Positions 29,387 through 38,543 of a DNA stretch of 64,000 nt are shown piece by piece. Within the stretch, counting starts at the first letter, position 1. Each line of letters starts with the position of its first letter. Source of the stretch: Serratia sp. M24T3 (lineage in GTDB: Bacteria; Pseudomonadota; Gammaproteobacteria; Enterobacterales; Enterobacteriaceae). Below the pieces are notes generated by a model that searched no databases, was not told where the DNA came from, and saw only the letters and a program-made list of their open reading frames with translations. The stretch is taken from the NCBI RefSeq assembly GCF_000257645.1, contig NZ_AJHJ01000002.1:186001-250000 (forward strand), given 5' to 3'. A program made the translations under genes and the position numbers.

Positions 29387-30409
29387 TTGACTGAGCAAAC
29401 CAACCTGCAACCGACGCCAGAAATGGCGTCGCGTTTTGCCTCATTGGCTTTAAACCATCTCACCCGCGAATATCCCAACAAACTGACTCACGCCATGGCG
29501 AGTTCGGCCGATATTCAGGGGCCGCGTGCGCTACATCCGATTTTTTACGGCAGTTACGACTGGCACTCTTGCGTGCACGGCTATTGGCTGCTGCTGCGTT
29601 TGCTCGATAGCTATCCCGATCTGCCGGAAGCGAGCAAAATCATTGCCGTCGTTGAAGCACATTTTACTGTGGAAAACGTCGCGGGCGAAATGCACTATTT
29701 GCAGCAAAAACAGCACAGCGGTTTCGAACGCCCTTACGGCTGGGCGTGGTTTCTGGCGTTGAGCCAACAGCTGGCAGGTATGTCACTGCCACAGGCTAAA
29801 GGCTGGGCAAAAACGCTGGCACCCATGACCGAATTTTTTGTAAAAAGCTTCTGTGAGTTTTTGCCCAAAGCGACTTACCCGTTGCGAGTGGGTAGCCATT
29901 TTAACACCGCGTTTGCGCTAGCATTGGCACTCGATTATGCCCGCAGCGCCTCGCGAAAAAAGCTGGCTGGAATGATTGAAGAAACGGCTTTGCGCTGGCA
30001 TCTGGAAGACGTCAACTGTCAGGCGTGGGAGCCCGGTGGTGATGAGTTTTTATCGCCATCGTTGATGGAGGCAGAGCTGATGCGGCGGGTACTGGCCCCG
30101 CAGGCTTTTATCACCTGGTTTGGTAGATTTTTACCGCATCTGGCGCAGGGCAAGCCCGAGACACTGTTTACTCCGGCCACGGTTACCGACCGCAGCGACG
30201 GTAAGATAGGTCATCTGGATGGTTTAAATCTCAGTCGCGCCTGGTGTCAGCGGTCGCTGGCGGCAGCGTTACCGGCAGGTGATCCACGTATTGCTTTGCT
30301 CAATGCCTCGGCCAGTCAACATCTTGCCAGCGCGCTGGATCATCTTGATAGTGATTATGCCGGAGAGCACTGGCTGGCGACCTTTGCTCTGTTGGCATTA
30401 GAAGCGTAA
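29387..30409 (+). CDS. DUF2891 family protein
   Basis: 340 residues. The only good start is TTG at 29387, eight bases after GGGGAC. It is a soluble, helix-rich protein with the DUF2891 pattern HPIFYGSYDWHSCVHGYWLLLRLL (residues ~48-72), YGWAWFLALSQQL and GSHFNTAFALALALDYA. An alpha/alpha-toroid fold is likely. It lies 27 bp after DUF979 in the same direction. The His/Trp/Tyr-rich pocket suggests an enzyme, function unknown. The context ties it to the substrate of the neighbouring permease. Confidence 0.85.
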   Translation: MTEQTNLQPTPEMASRFASLALNHLTREYPNKLTHAMASSADIQGPRALHPIFYGSYDWHSCVHGYWLLLRLLDSYPDLPEASKIIAVVEAHFTVENVAGEMHYLQQKQHSGFERPYGWAWFLALSQQLAGMSLPQAKGWAKTLAPMTEFFVKSFCEFLPKATYPLRVGSHFNTAFALALALDYARSASRKKLAGMIEETALRWHLEDVNCQAWEPGGDEFLSPSLMEAELMRRVLAPQAFITWFGRFLPHLAQGKPETLFTPATVTDRSDGKIGHLDGLNLSRAWCQRSLAAALPAGDPRIALLNASASQHLASALDHLDSDYAGEHWLATFALLALEA

Positions 30410-30458
30410 GTTTTTTCCTCTCTCTGCGACAGCTTACTTTCGCAGAGAGATTTTCAGG

Positions 30459-31247
30459 CTAACGTGTGACACCACGCTTAGACCGAGCAAAGAAGTGTTC
30501 AAAGCATTGTAATAAAGGATACTCGCGCTGCAACTCGACGATTTCTTCGCGCACGGTTTCCAGAGCCTCACCACAATAATACATACGCTGATAAAGGTTG
30601 AGAATAATTTGCCGCAAAGGGGCTTGGTCAACCAGCCGCGCCAGAGCCTGCTCATTAATGCCAATCGGTCGGCAGCGGTTACCTTCTACGCAGAAGAAGG
30701 GCGGAATATCCTGTACCACACATGACAGGGCCAAAATTTTCGCAGCAGTGCCGATTATGCAAAACTGATGCACCGCCGCTTGCTGTTCAAGCTGAACGTA
30801 ATCATCAATTTCTACGTGACCTGCCAGAACGGCTCCCAGGCCAAAATGCGTAAAGTTGCCAACGGCACAGTCGTGGCCGAGGTGAATCTGTTCCATAAAA
30901 ACGTTGTCGTCACCGATTTTCGTAACACCGGTTCCCTGCACGGTTCCGCGATGAAAAGTCGCATTTCCGCCAATACGATTACGATGACCAATCTCAAGAC
31001 GGGTCGCCTCGCCCGCGTATTTTAAATCCTGATTAATCTCACCGAGTGAGCAATAGCTATCAATGATGTTTTCGCGACCAATGCGGGTATGGCCATTAAT
31101 CACGGCATGAGAAAGGATAACCGTCCCCTCGCCTATCTCGACATTTGACTGGATATAACAAAAAGGGCCGATACGAACATTGGCCCCGATGATGGCACCT
31201 TTTTCAATAATACTGTTTCTTGCGATAACAGCCGAAGAATGGATCAA
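30459..31247 (-). CDS. LpxA-like UDP-N-acetylglucosamine O-acyltransferase, stand-alone paralogue
   Basis: 262 residues, colinear with E. coli LpxA: left-handed beta-helix hexapeptides (IIGANVRIGPF, VEIGEGTVILSHAVINGHTRIG) and a helical C-terminus ending FFARSKRGVTR. By alignment from memory the catalytic pair HxxHD (IHLGHDC), the second His (AGHVEIDD), VHQFCIIG, NQDLKYAGE and GNRCRPIGIN are kept, so it should be active. The hydrocarbon-ruler position that is Gly-173 in E. coli appears to be Ala. It is not beside lpxD-fabZ-lpxB, so it is probably a second copy, and is divergent from eptA, which also acts on lipid A. Confidence 0.82.
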   Translation of the reverse strand: MIHSSAVIARNSIIEKGAIIGANVRIGPFCYIQSNVEIGEGTVILSHAVINGHTRIGRENIIDSYCSLGEINQDLKYAGEATRLEIGHRNRIGGNATFHRGTVQGTGVTKIGDDNVFMEQIHLGHDCAVGNFTHFGLGAVLAGHVEIDDYVQLEQQAAVHQFCIIGTAAKILALSCVVQDIPPFFCVEGNRCRPIGINEQALARLVDQAPLRQIILNLYQRMYYCGEALETVREEIVELQREYPLLQCFEHFFARSKRGVTR

Positions 31248-31620
31248 GTCACAGAACCTTAGTGAAAAACGGGCATATCAATGCAAGCAGAATAGATAAA
31301 AAGGTGTTACAACCCAGCATTGTTTAATTTATTTATTTTTTGAACTTTTTGTGCTTTGAGTTTAATAAAACAACCGCCGATGTGACTGTCAGGCTCTCTC
31401 TGTTGTTTAACTTCACAATCTTAAAAAAATTTACCTTTGGGAACAAAAACACTGTGTACTCGGCTACCAATACTGATGTTAAAATTAAAAAATTAAGGCT
31501 TTCTTCAGATTGAGGGGCCATGATATGTCGCTTTATATTGCCTTGAGGGATCTTTAAGGGATCTCCATTTGTTTCTTTCTTGTGGCACACGTTGCCAATT
31601 CGTGTTTTTTGGAGCCTACA
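31248..31620. other. Divergent region between lpxA-like gene and eptA
   Basis: About 370 bp, AT-rich. It must hold both promoters. I looked for a PmrA box (paired TTAA half-sites 11 bp apart) and did not find a convincing one. A leftward frame inside it and eptA has no ribosome site and is not accepted. Confidence 0.45.
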
Positions 31621-33252
31621 TTGCGCAACTTTATCCCTAAAATCAGCTACTTTTGGCTGACATTGTTGATTAGTTTGTACTTTACTTTTATCGTTAACTT
31701 CCCGGTTCTTCTGCACTTCTACAACATATTACATGCCCTGTCGGCTTATAAAATTGGATTCGCGCTCTCTATTCCCGTCGTTCTTTTTGCCGCGTTGAAC
31801 TTCGTATTCACGCCATTTACCTTCAAGCCGATTTTCAAAATTTTCTTTATCTTTCTATTGCTTACCAGTGGACTGGCGTCTTATTCAGAATTGACCTTCC
31901 ACGTGGTGTTTGACCGTGGAATGATTGAAAACATTTTCGAAACTCAGCAAAGCGAAGCGTCCTCATATTTAAACTTTTCGGTGATCTCCTGGTTTGTCAT
32001 TACCGGTGTATTACCGGCCATATTACTGTTCCTGGTGCCTATCAAATATAACCAGACGATAATAAAACGCCTGGGCGTTCGCATTGCTTCGATGATTGTT
32101 TCGTTGGCAATTATTGCCGGTGTCGCGAGCCAGTATTATCAAGATTACGCCTCGGTTGGCCGTAACAATCGGACACTAAACGTCGAAATCCTGCCAACTA
32201 ACTACCTCTACAGCACCGGGCAATACCTGTATCACAAGTATCTGGTCAAGCCGCTGAAATATGAGAAAGTCGGCACCGACGCCAAACTGGTGCAAAAACC
32301 GGGTCAGAAACCGACGCTAATGTTCCTGGTGATAGGTGAAACCGGCCGTGCTCAAAACCAGTCTTATAATGGTTACGATCGCCCAACCAACAGCTTCATG
32401 CAGAAAACGCCTGATGTAGTATTCTTCAATCACGTTAGCTCATGTGGCACCGCAACCGCGGTTTCCGTGCCTTGTATGTTCTCGGATATGAAACGTGTCG
32501 ATTTCGATAATGACCGAGCCCACAGCAGCGACAGTTTCCTGGATATTCTGCAACGTGCTGGCGTGTCGGTTTACTGGAAAGACAACGACGAAGGCTGTAA
32601 AGGCGTGTGCGATCGTGTGCCAAATGTCACCATTCCAACCACTAAAGACGGCAAATATTGCGATGGTGAAACCTGCTATGACGCCGCCTTGCTGGAAGGT
32701 TTAGACGCTAAAATCATCGATGATGGCAAAAATAAACTCATTGGCCTGCACCTGATTGGCAGCCACGGCCCGGCTTATTACCGCCGTTATCCGGATAATT
32801 TCCGTTTCTTCACACCAGACTGTGAGCGCAGCGACATTCAGAACTGTACTCACGAACAGCTGGTTAATACTTACGATAACACCGTGCGTTACACCGATTA
32901 CGTGCTGACCCAAGTGATTGCCAAGGCCAGGCAGTATCAGGACAAATATAACGTCGCGATGATTTATTTGTCCGATCACGGTGAATCTCTGGGTGAAGAC
33001 GGCCTGTATCTGCACGGCACGCCGTACCGCGTAGCACCTCCACAGCAAACTCATGTTCCCATGATGTTCTGGCTATCGCCGCAATACACTGCTGCACAGG
33101 GCCTTTCGCTGAGTTGTTTACAAGAGCAGGCCGCGAAAAACGACTACTCACAGGATAATCTGTTCCATACCGTGCTTGACGCAATGGACGTGAAAACTTC
33201 GGTGATCGACCCTACGCTTGATATCTTTAAAACCTGTAAAACGGCGCAATAA
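31621..33252 (+). CDS. eptA: Lipid A phosphoethanolamine transferase EptA
   Basis: 543 residues from TTG at 31621, chosen because TTTGGAG lies 8 bp upstream and the length then fits EptA (547). A GTG at 31582 is the alternative. The N-terminal part has five membrane segments. The periplasmic alkaline-phosphatase-like domain has the zinc/nucleophile motif GETGRAQN, the catalytic Thr in SSCGTATAVSVPCMFS, KDNDEGCKGVCDRVP and the metal site YLSDHGESLGE. It adds phosphoethanolamine to lipid A, lowering polymyxin binding. Several disulphide cysteines of the family are present. Confidence 0.94.
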   Translation: MRNFIPKISYFWLTLLISLYFTFIVNFPVLLHFYNILHALSAYKIGFALSIPVVLFAALNFVFTPFTFKPIFKIFFIFLLLTSGLASYSELTFHVVFDRGMIENIFETQQSEASSYLNFSVISWFVITGVLPAILLFLVPIKYNQTIIKRLGVRIASMIVSLAIIAGVASQYYQDYASVGRNNRTLNVEILPTNYLYSTGQYLYHKYLVKPLKYEKVGTDAKLVQKPGQKPTLMFLVIGETGRAQNQSYNGYDRPTNSFMQKTPDVVFFNHVSSCGTATAVSVPCMFSDMKRVDFDNDRAHSSDSFLDILQRAGVSVYWKDNDEGCKGVCDRVPNVTIPTTKDGKYCDGETCYDAALLEGLDAKIIDDGKNKLIGLHLIGSHGPAYYRRYPDNFRFFTPDCERSDIQNCTHEQLVNTYDNTVRYTDYVLTQVIAKARQYQDKYNVAMIYLSDHGESLGEDGLYLHGTPYRVAPPQQTHVPMMFWLSPQYTAAQGLSLSCLQEQAAKNDYSQDNLFHTVLDAMDVKTSVIDPTLDIFKTCKTAQ

Positions 33253-33258
33253 AAGGCC

Positions 33259-34158
33259 TTAATCTTTCCGGCGCTCAAGCTCTGCGACCAAAGCATTGAG
33301 CGTCGGATCGTAGCTGTGCTGTTCACTGTTATATGTCAGATAAAGTGCAGTTTTTCTTACTGCACGCTCCCCTAACGGCAGACGCACCAACTCTCCGCTA
33401 TTAATACGCTGTTGCACCACATGCAACGGAACCCAGCCATACCCCACGCCATGAACAATCGCTTCGATAGCGGTTTCTATAGTGGTAAAACTCCAGTTAA
33501 CCGTCTGAGAGGCCTTACGTTTTTCATCACGCTGTGAATCGCGATCCACCAGCGTGATCAAAGGATAATGCGCTAATTCAGCGTGGGTCAGCGTGTCGGG
33601 TTTTAACAGCAAAGGATGCTCGCGGGCCGCAACGGGCACAAAATCGACGTCCATCAGCCAGCGGCTGTTAAGCGCATTCTCGGCGGGCTGAGTCGTGATA
33701 TACAGATCAGCGGCGCGTTCCTGCAATTGCCGGTCGGTTTCATTACGCAAGATTTCAGTGAGCTGAAGCCGAGTATCTGGAAACTGTTGCTGAAAAACCT
33801 GAAGTGACAAAAAAAGATTCTCTTTCGGAAACACCGCATCTACGACCAGGCTAATTTGCGTTTTAACTCCCTGCCGAAGCCCCACGGCTCGCGCCTCGAG
33901 CTGGGCAAAAGCAGTAATTAGCGGTTGAGCCTGTGAAAGTAATGCCCGCCCCTGTTCCGTCAGCTCGGCTTTTCGACCCACGATCTGCAATAACGGCAAT
34001 CCCAACCGCTGTTGCAAACTGGCGAGGGCATAACTTACCGAAGACTGACTGCGGTAGAGCACGTCTGCAGCCTGAGCATAACTTCCTTCATTGACGACCG
34101 TCTGTAATACGATCCATTGTTCCAGCGTGGTGTGGGGTAATTCCATAATCCAATCCAT
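33259..34158 (-). CDS. LysR-family regulator divergent to padC
   Basis: 299 residues. N-terminal LysR winged helix (LEQWIVLQTVVNEGSYAQAADVLYRSQSSVSYALASLQQRLGLPLLQ) and a two-lobed effector domain with KTQISLVVDAVFP and VHGVGYGWVP. It starts 113 bp upstream of padC on the other strand, the usual layout of a LysR regulator with its target. Phenolic acids are the likely inducers by context. It is convergent with eptA, 6 bp apart. Confidence 0.87.
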   Translation of the reverse strand: MDWIMELPHTTLEQWIVLQTVVNEGSYAQAADVLYRSQSSVSYALASLQQRLGLPLLQIVGRKAELTEQGRALLSQAQPLITAFAQLEARAVGLRQGVKTQISLVVDAVFPKENLFLSLQVFQQQFPDTRLQLTEILRNETDRQLQERAADLYITTQPAENALNSRWLMDVDFVPVAAREHPLLLKPDTLTHAELAHYPLITLVDRDSQRDEKRKASQTVNWSFTTIETAIEAIVHGVGYGWVPLHVVQQRINSGELVRLPLGERAVRKTALYLTYNSEQHSYDPTLNALVAELERRKD

Positions 34159-34270
34159 CTAGTTATTAGATTGTTATCATCACATATCAGCGTTATTCAA
34201 TCGAATTTGCAAGGAGTAATGTAGGGATATCGCACCCGCTACCGGTTTGTACATCCTCAAGGAGCTAAAG

Positions 34271-34777
34271 ATGAGCAGTTTTGATAAATCAGATTTAAGC
34301 GAGTTTATCGGCAAACATGTAGTCTATACCTATGATAACGGCTGGAATTACGAGATATACGTCAAAAATGCCGAAACTATAGACTACCGCATCCACAGCG
34401 GCATAGTTGGCAACCGCTGGGTCAAAGGCCAGCAGGCGTATATTGTTCGCGTTGCCCGGCAGGTATTTAAAATATCATGGACCGAACCGACCGGGACTGA
34501 TGTCAGTTTGATTGTTAATTTAGGCGATAACGTGTTTCACGGCACAATTTTCTTCCCTCGCTGGGTAATGAATAATCCAGAAAAAACCGTCTGCTTCCAG
34601 AATGAACATATTCCGCAGATGAAAGCCTATCGCGATGCCGGACCGGCCTATCCCACTGAGGTGATTGACGAGTTCGCCACCATTACATTCGTGCGCGACT
34701 GTGGTGCGAATAATGAAGAGGTGATTAACTGCGCCGCCAGCGAGTTACCGAAAAATTTTCCTGAAAATTTGCGCTAA
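34271..34777 (+). CDS. padC: Phenolic acid decarboxylase
   Basis: 168 residues from ATG at 34271 with AAGGAG 8 bp upstream; the frame opens earlier at 34247 but overlaps that site. Family signatures are FIGKHVVYTYDNGWNYEIYVKN, YRIHSGIVGNRWVKGQ and HGTIFFPRWV. It is a cofactor-free beta-barrel enzyme that removes CO2 from ferulic, p-coumaric and caffeic acids, giving vinyl phenols. This is a defence against plant phenolic acids and suggests a plant-associated lifestyle. The divergent LysR gene is the likely regulator. Confidence 0.94.
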   Translation: MSSFDKSDLSEFIGKHVVYTYDNGWNYEIYVKNAETIDYRIHSGIVGNRWVKGQQAYIVRVARQVFKISWTEPTGTDVSLIVNLGDNVFHGTIFFPRWVMNNPEKTVCFQNEHIPQMKAYRDAGPAYPTEVIDEFATITFVRDCGANNEEVINCAASELPKNFPENLR

Positions 34778-34833
34778 TTTCCTAAACATCGCAATTCCTT
34801 CCAATACAAGAATGACCTGACATGATTAATTAG

Positions 34834-34863
34834 GGGCCTTAATAACCATTGAGGCCCTTTTTT
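34834..34863 (+). terminator. padC terminator abutting the next start codon
   Basis: Stem GGGCCT / AGGCCC with a 12-nt loop, then six T residues that end exactly at the ATG of the LysE-type gene (34864). The distal stem arm contains the GAGG that would serve as that gene's ribosome site. Confidence 0.75.
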
Positions 34864-35502
34864 ATGCTGCCGTTTTCCAATGGCTTTCTGCTAAGCCTTT
34901 CTTTATGTCTTGATATTGGCCTTGCCAACATTGCGATGATCACTCTGGCTATGCAGCGCGGTTATTTACACGGGTTCTGGCTCGGGATCGGTACTTGCGT
35001 AGGAGATCTCATCTACGCCCTGCTCGCACTGGCTGGCATGGCGGTGTTATTGCAATTTGCAGCCGTGCGCTGGGTGCTGTGGATTGGCGGCGGGGCCATG
35101 CTGGTGTGGTTTGCGGTCAAAATGATTATTGCTGCCGTGCGTCAGGCAATTGAACTCAACGTCAACGAAGCACATCAGCCTCGATCATTGCTGCGCGAGT
35201 TTACCCGTGGGCTGCTGCTGGCCATGTCCTCGCCAACGGCAATTTTGTGGTTCGCCACTGTAGGAGGGGCTTTGATTTCTCGCATGGGCCATCAAAACGC
35301 CACGGCATCATCACAGTTTTTGGGTGGGTTTTTTATTGCTGGCGTGTTCTGGACCTGCGTGCTCTGCCTGGTCGGCAGCTTTGGCGGCAAGCTGCTTGGC
35401 CACCGCTTGCTTAAGTATTCCTATATCGCTTCGGCAATAATTTTTAGCTACTTTGCCCTCTACGTCATTGTTTCAGGGTATCGAGAATTTATTGCAACCT
35501 GA
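34864..35502 (+). CDS. LysE-family amino-acid/metabolite exporter
   Basis: 212 residues from ATG at 34864 (TTG at 34849 adds five residues and lies in the terminator loop). Six hydrophobic segments, as expected for LysE/RhtB. Family features are NGFLLSLSLCLDIGLANIAMI near the start, GTCVGDLIYALLALAG and the SSPTAILWFATVGG motif. Family role: proton-driven export of amino acids or derivatives. Its 3' end overlaps the convergent AraC gene by 30 bp; this LysE-AraC neighbour pair is commonly seen. Confidence 0.87.
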   Translation: MLPFSNGFLLSLSLCLDIGLANIAMITLAMQRGYLHGFWLGIGTCVGDLIYALLALAGMAVLLQFAAVRWVLWIGGGAMLVWFAVKMIIAAVRQAIELNVNEAHQPRSLLREFTRGLLLAMSSPTAILWFATVGGALISRMGHQNATASSQFLGGFFIAGVFWTCVLCLVGSFGGKLLGHRLLKYSYIASAIIFSYFALYVIVSGYREFIAT

Positions 35503-36306
35503 TACAGCGACAAAAGAGCCGACCTGAGAAGAGTAATGTTGAGGCGTTGTGCCCATCATTTTCCTGAAAGAGTTAATAAAATGACTTTGATCGTAGAAAC
35601 CTAATGCGTTGGCCGCATCTATTGGATGGACATTGTTTCTCAAAAGATGTCGCGCACGGAGCAAGCGAAGCTGCATATGATACTGCAGAGGCGGCATGCC
35701 CGTATATTGCGTGAAACGACGCACAAAGTGATATTTACTCAGCCCGGAAATTCCCGCTAAAACCTCTAACTTAGGTCTTATGTTGAGATGCTCGCGTAAA
35801 TACTCAACGGCTCTTTTAATAGCTTGCTCCTCGTCACCTTCAGGCATGATTGGCGAATCAATCAGCTCGCCACACAGCCTGATAAGCTCCTGTTCCTGGG
35901 CGTCGCTATCGCAATGACGAGCAGAAACCGCATAGCGACCTATCGCATTAAACAGAATCGAGTTATCGAATACGCCTTCATACAGTATCGGCGCGCCATG
36001 CTGACTTGACAGATTACCCTCTTCAGCCACGCTTTTAAGCAATGATTGAGAAAGATGCACGCTGATAAATTCAACACTTTCATTTCCAAAACGTGAGGAT
36101 TGAATTGAACCAGGGTTGTATAAAGTAACCTGCCCCCTATTCACCGTAGAAACTTTTCCAGAGAGCCAAATCTCTTCGGTACCACTCAGGTTGGCGCTGA
36201 TGACATATTCATCATGAGTATGTTTCGGGAAACAGGATTGGCTCGCTTTAATACGCGAACATTCAATGCCGTTGCGGCTAAACCATTCTGAGGATTGGAG
36301 AGTCAC
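35473..36306 (-). CDS. AraC-family regulator with N-terminal cupin domain
   Basis: 277 residues. Residues 1-100 form an AraC-binding cupin (FPKHTHDEYVISANLSG; VTLYNPGSIQS). Residues ~175-265 hold the two helix-turn-helix units (LEVLAGISGLSKYHFVRRFTQYTGMPPLQYHMQLRLLRARHLL; PIDAANALGFYDQSHFINSFRKMMGTTPQHY). It probably controls the convergent, overlapping LysE-type exporter in response to the exported compound. Confidence 0.88.
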   Translation of the reverse strand: MTLQSSEWFSRNGIECSRIKASQSCFPKHTHDEYVISANLSGTEEIWLSGKVSTVNRGQVTLYNPGSIQSSRFGNESVEFISVHLSQSLLKSVAEEGNLSSQHGAPILYEGVFDNSILFNAIGRYAVSARHCDSDAQEQELIRLCGELIDSPIMPEGDEEQAIKRAVEYLREHLNIRPKLEVLAGISGLSKYHFVRRFTQYTGMPPLQYHMQLRLLRARHLLRNNVHPIDAANALGFYDQSHFINSFRKMMGTTPQHYSSQVGSFVAVSGCNKFSIP

Positions 36307-36379
36307 TTTGCTTTCCTCAACTTGAAAGTGTTGCTACAAGGGGATCCCAACTCAGCAGATCCCCTAAGGACGTGAATAA

Positions 36380-37393
36380 TTAGCGCAAGACCTTAAACAG
36401 CGCCTGATTGAACTTCTCTGGCTCCTCCATTTGCGGAGCATGGCCTAGTCCTTTGAATTCAATCAGTTTAGCGTGCGGGATTAATTTCGCGGCCTGCTTG
36501 CCCAGCACATTGTAGTGGCCCAAACGCGCTTTAACCGCCGGAGAGGCGATATCGCTGCCGATTGCCGTCGTGTCTGACGTACCAATCATTAACGTGGTCG
36601 GCACGCGCAAGTTTTTCAACTCATAGAACACCGGCTGGGTGAATATCATGTCGTAGATAAGCGCCGAGTTCCAGGCCACCAGCTTGTGTCCTGGACCTTC
36701 ATTCAGACCTGCCAGCATGTCAACCCAGCGATCGTATTCCGGCTTCCATTTACCCACATAATAAGTTTTCAACTCGTAATCGTGAATACTTTTTGCTGAA
36801 AGTTTAAGCTCGCGATCGTACCACTGGTCAACGGTACGGTAAGGCGCGCCTTTGGCTTTCCAGTCTTCCAGACCGATTGGATTAACTAGCACCAGTTTTG
36901 AAACCTGTTGTGGAAACATCAGCGCGTAGCGCGTTGCCAGCATTCCACCGGTAGAATGCCCGACAATTACCGCTTTATTAATCTTCAAACTTTTCAGCAA
37001 ATCGTTGGTATTAGTGGCCAATTGCTGGAAAGTGTACTGATAATGCTCAGGTTTAGTCGAGGAGCAAAAACCAATCTGGTCTGGAGCCACCACACGATAA
37101 CCCTGCCCCAGCAGAGCTTTGATGGTGCCACCCCAGGTTGCACCACAGAAGTTTTTACCGTGCATCAACACCACGGTCTGACCGTTTTTCCTCCCCAGCG
37201 GCTGAACATCCATATACCCCATTTGCAGCGGAGTACCTTGAGAATTGAAAGAAAAATGCTGCAACGGGTAAGGATAATCAAAGCCTTGCAACTGCGGACC
37301 GTAGCTTGGTGCGTCAGCCGCAACCGCAGCACCAGAAGTCATAGCAACAGCAAGTAGAGAAACGGAGAGTAATTTTTTTACTGAAAAGAGCAT
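36380..37393 (-). CDS. Secreted alpha/beta hydrolase
   Basis: 337 residues. An N-terminal Sec signal (KKLLSVSLLAVAMTSGAAVA, cleavage before ADAPS) points to the periplasm. The fold is shown by the oxyanion region VVLMHGKNFCGATW, nucleophile GHSTGGML, acid in IGTSDTTA and histidine GLGHAPQMEEP. Substrate unknown; relatives are annotated as esterases or epoxide/haloalkane-type hydrolases. Monocistronic. Confidence 0.87.
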   Translation of the reverse strand: MLFSVKKLLSVSLLAVAMTSGAAVAADAPSYGPQLQGFDYPYPLQHFSFNSQGTPLQMGYMDVQPLGRKNGQTVVLMHGKNFCGATWGGTIKALLGQGYRVVAPDQIGFCSSTKPEHYQYTFQQLATNTNDLLKSLKINKAVIVGHSTGGMLATRYALMFPQQVSKLVLVNPIGLEDWKAKGAPYRTVDQWYDRELKLSAKSIHDYELKTYYVGKWKPEYDRWVDMLAGLNEGPGHKLVAWNSALIYDMIFTQPVFYELKNLRVPTTLMIGTSDTTAIGSDIASPAVKARLGHYNVLGKQAAKLIPHAKLIEFKGLGHAPQMEEPEKFNQALFKVLR

Positions 37394-37679
37394 CTGATAA
37401 TCCCTGATAAATTGCCAGGATACGGCATTAAGTGGAAATAATAATGGGTTTGTTTTCAGGATTGAATCAGAAAGAGTGACATATTATATATTCATCAATC
37501 CACAGCCTTTTAGTTAAAAGAAATTTTTAGAATTCCTCACGACAGCAACATTAACGTGAGCTACGTTTGATAAGATGAACGCTCAAGTGGCATAAGCTGC
37601 GGTTGCTGGTACCATTCTTCGGGTTTTGGACATGCGTTAATTATAACCGACTGAATGTTCACACTTTGCGAGCAAAAAG

Positions 37680-38456
37680 ATGATCAAATGGCCATGGAAA
37701 AATAACCAACTAAAAATCGATAAAAGCGAAGTCTGGCAACAGGCTCTTGAGATCCCGCTGCTATCGGATTTAAATCACCATGAACAGCAGCGACTTATTC
37801 GCGTTGCCGGTCAACTTTTACAGCAAAAAAGACTGCTCCAGCTGCAAGACGTCTCACTTGATGAAATGATGCAAGCCAGGATTGCCCTGTTGTTTGCCTT
37901 ACCGGTGATGGAGCTGGGCGCGGAATGGCTCGACGGATTTCATGAAATCTTGCTCTACCCGACCCCCTTTATTGTTGATACTCCATGGCAGGATGAAAAC
38001 GGCATTGTTCATTCAGGCAGCCAGGTGCAGTCGGGGCAAAGCTGGGATCAGGGGCCGATTGTGCTGAACTGGATTGACGTGCAAGACTCCTTCGATAAGT
38101 CCGGCTTCAATCTAATTATCCACGAGGCTGCTCATAAACTTGATATCCGCAATGGCGGTGAGGCAACCGGCATACCGCCAATTCCTCTGCGAGAGGTTGT
38201 CTGCTGGGAGCACGACCTGTTTGCAGCAATGGAAAATCTGCAAGACGAAATCGATATGGTGGGCGAAGAGGCCGCCAGCATGGACGCCTATGCCGCCACT
38301 GACCCCGCCGAATGCTTTGCCGTGTTATCGGAATATTTTTTTAGCGCACCGGAGCTACTTTCGCAACGCTTCCCCCTGGTTTACGGCCATTTCAGCCGAT
38401 TTTACAAACAGGACCCGCTGATGCGACAAGCTCGCGGCAAGATTGCTGACTGCTGA
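37680..38456 (+). CDS. mtfA: MtfA (DgsA/Mlc anti-repressor, zinc peptidase fold)
   Basis: 258 residues, colinear with E. coli MtfA (start [31 protein letters not shown]). The zinc motif is HEAAHKLD, with His-148 and His-152 by position, and the third ligand region is [14 protein letters not shown]. MtfA binds the glucose-system repressor Mlc and relieves its repression, and has aminopeptidase activity. It is followed by tRNA-Asn, the same order as mtfA-asnT in E. coli. Confidence 0.95.
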   Translation: MIKWPWKNNQLKIDKSEVWQQALEIPLLSDLNHHEQQRLIRVAGQLLQQKRLLQLQDVSLDEMMQARIALLFALPVMELGAEWLDGFHEILLYPTPFIVDTPWQDENGIVHSGSQVQSGQSWDQGPIVLNWIDVQDSFDKSGFNLIIHEAAHKLDIRNGGEATGIPPIPLREVVCWEHDLFAAMENLQDEIDMVGEEAASMDAYAATDPAECFAVLSEYFFSAPELLSQRFPLVYGHFSRFYKQDPLMRQARGKIADC

Positions 38457-38481
38457 TTTTTCAGCAGCGAGGGCTGAAAAA
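38457..38481 (+). terminator. Hairpin after mtfA
   Basis: 9-bp stem TTTTTCAGC / GCTGAAAAA with a 7-nt loop, overlapping the mtfA stop region and lacking a downstream T-run. Confidence 0.6.
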
Positions 38482-38543
38482 GGCGTTATTTCATCAATAT
38501 CGTTCAGTAGATGAGCAGTCGAACGCCAAGGCGTAATTTCGCG

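Noticed and set aside
31470..31500. Possible PmrA box upstream of eptA
   Set aside because: TTAA half-sites are present but their spacing does not match the 11-bp periodicity of PmrA sites.
31333..31716. Leftward 127-codon frame upstream of and inside eptA
   Set aside because: Low-complexity basic composition, no ribosome site, overlaps eptA; a shadow frame.
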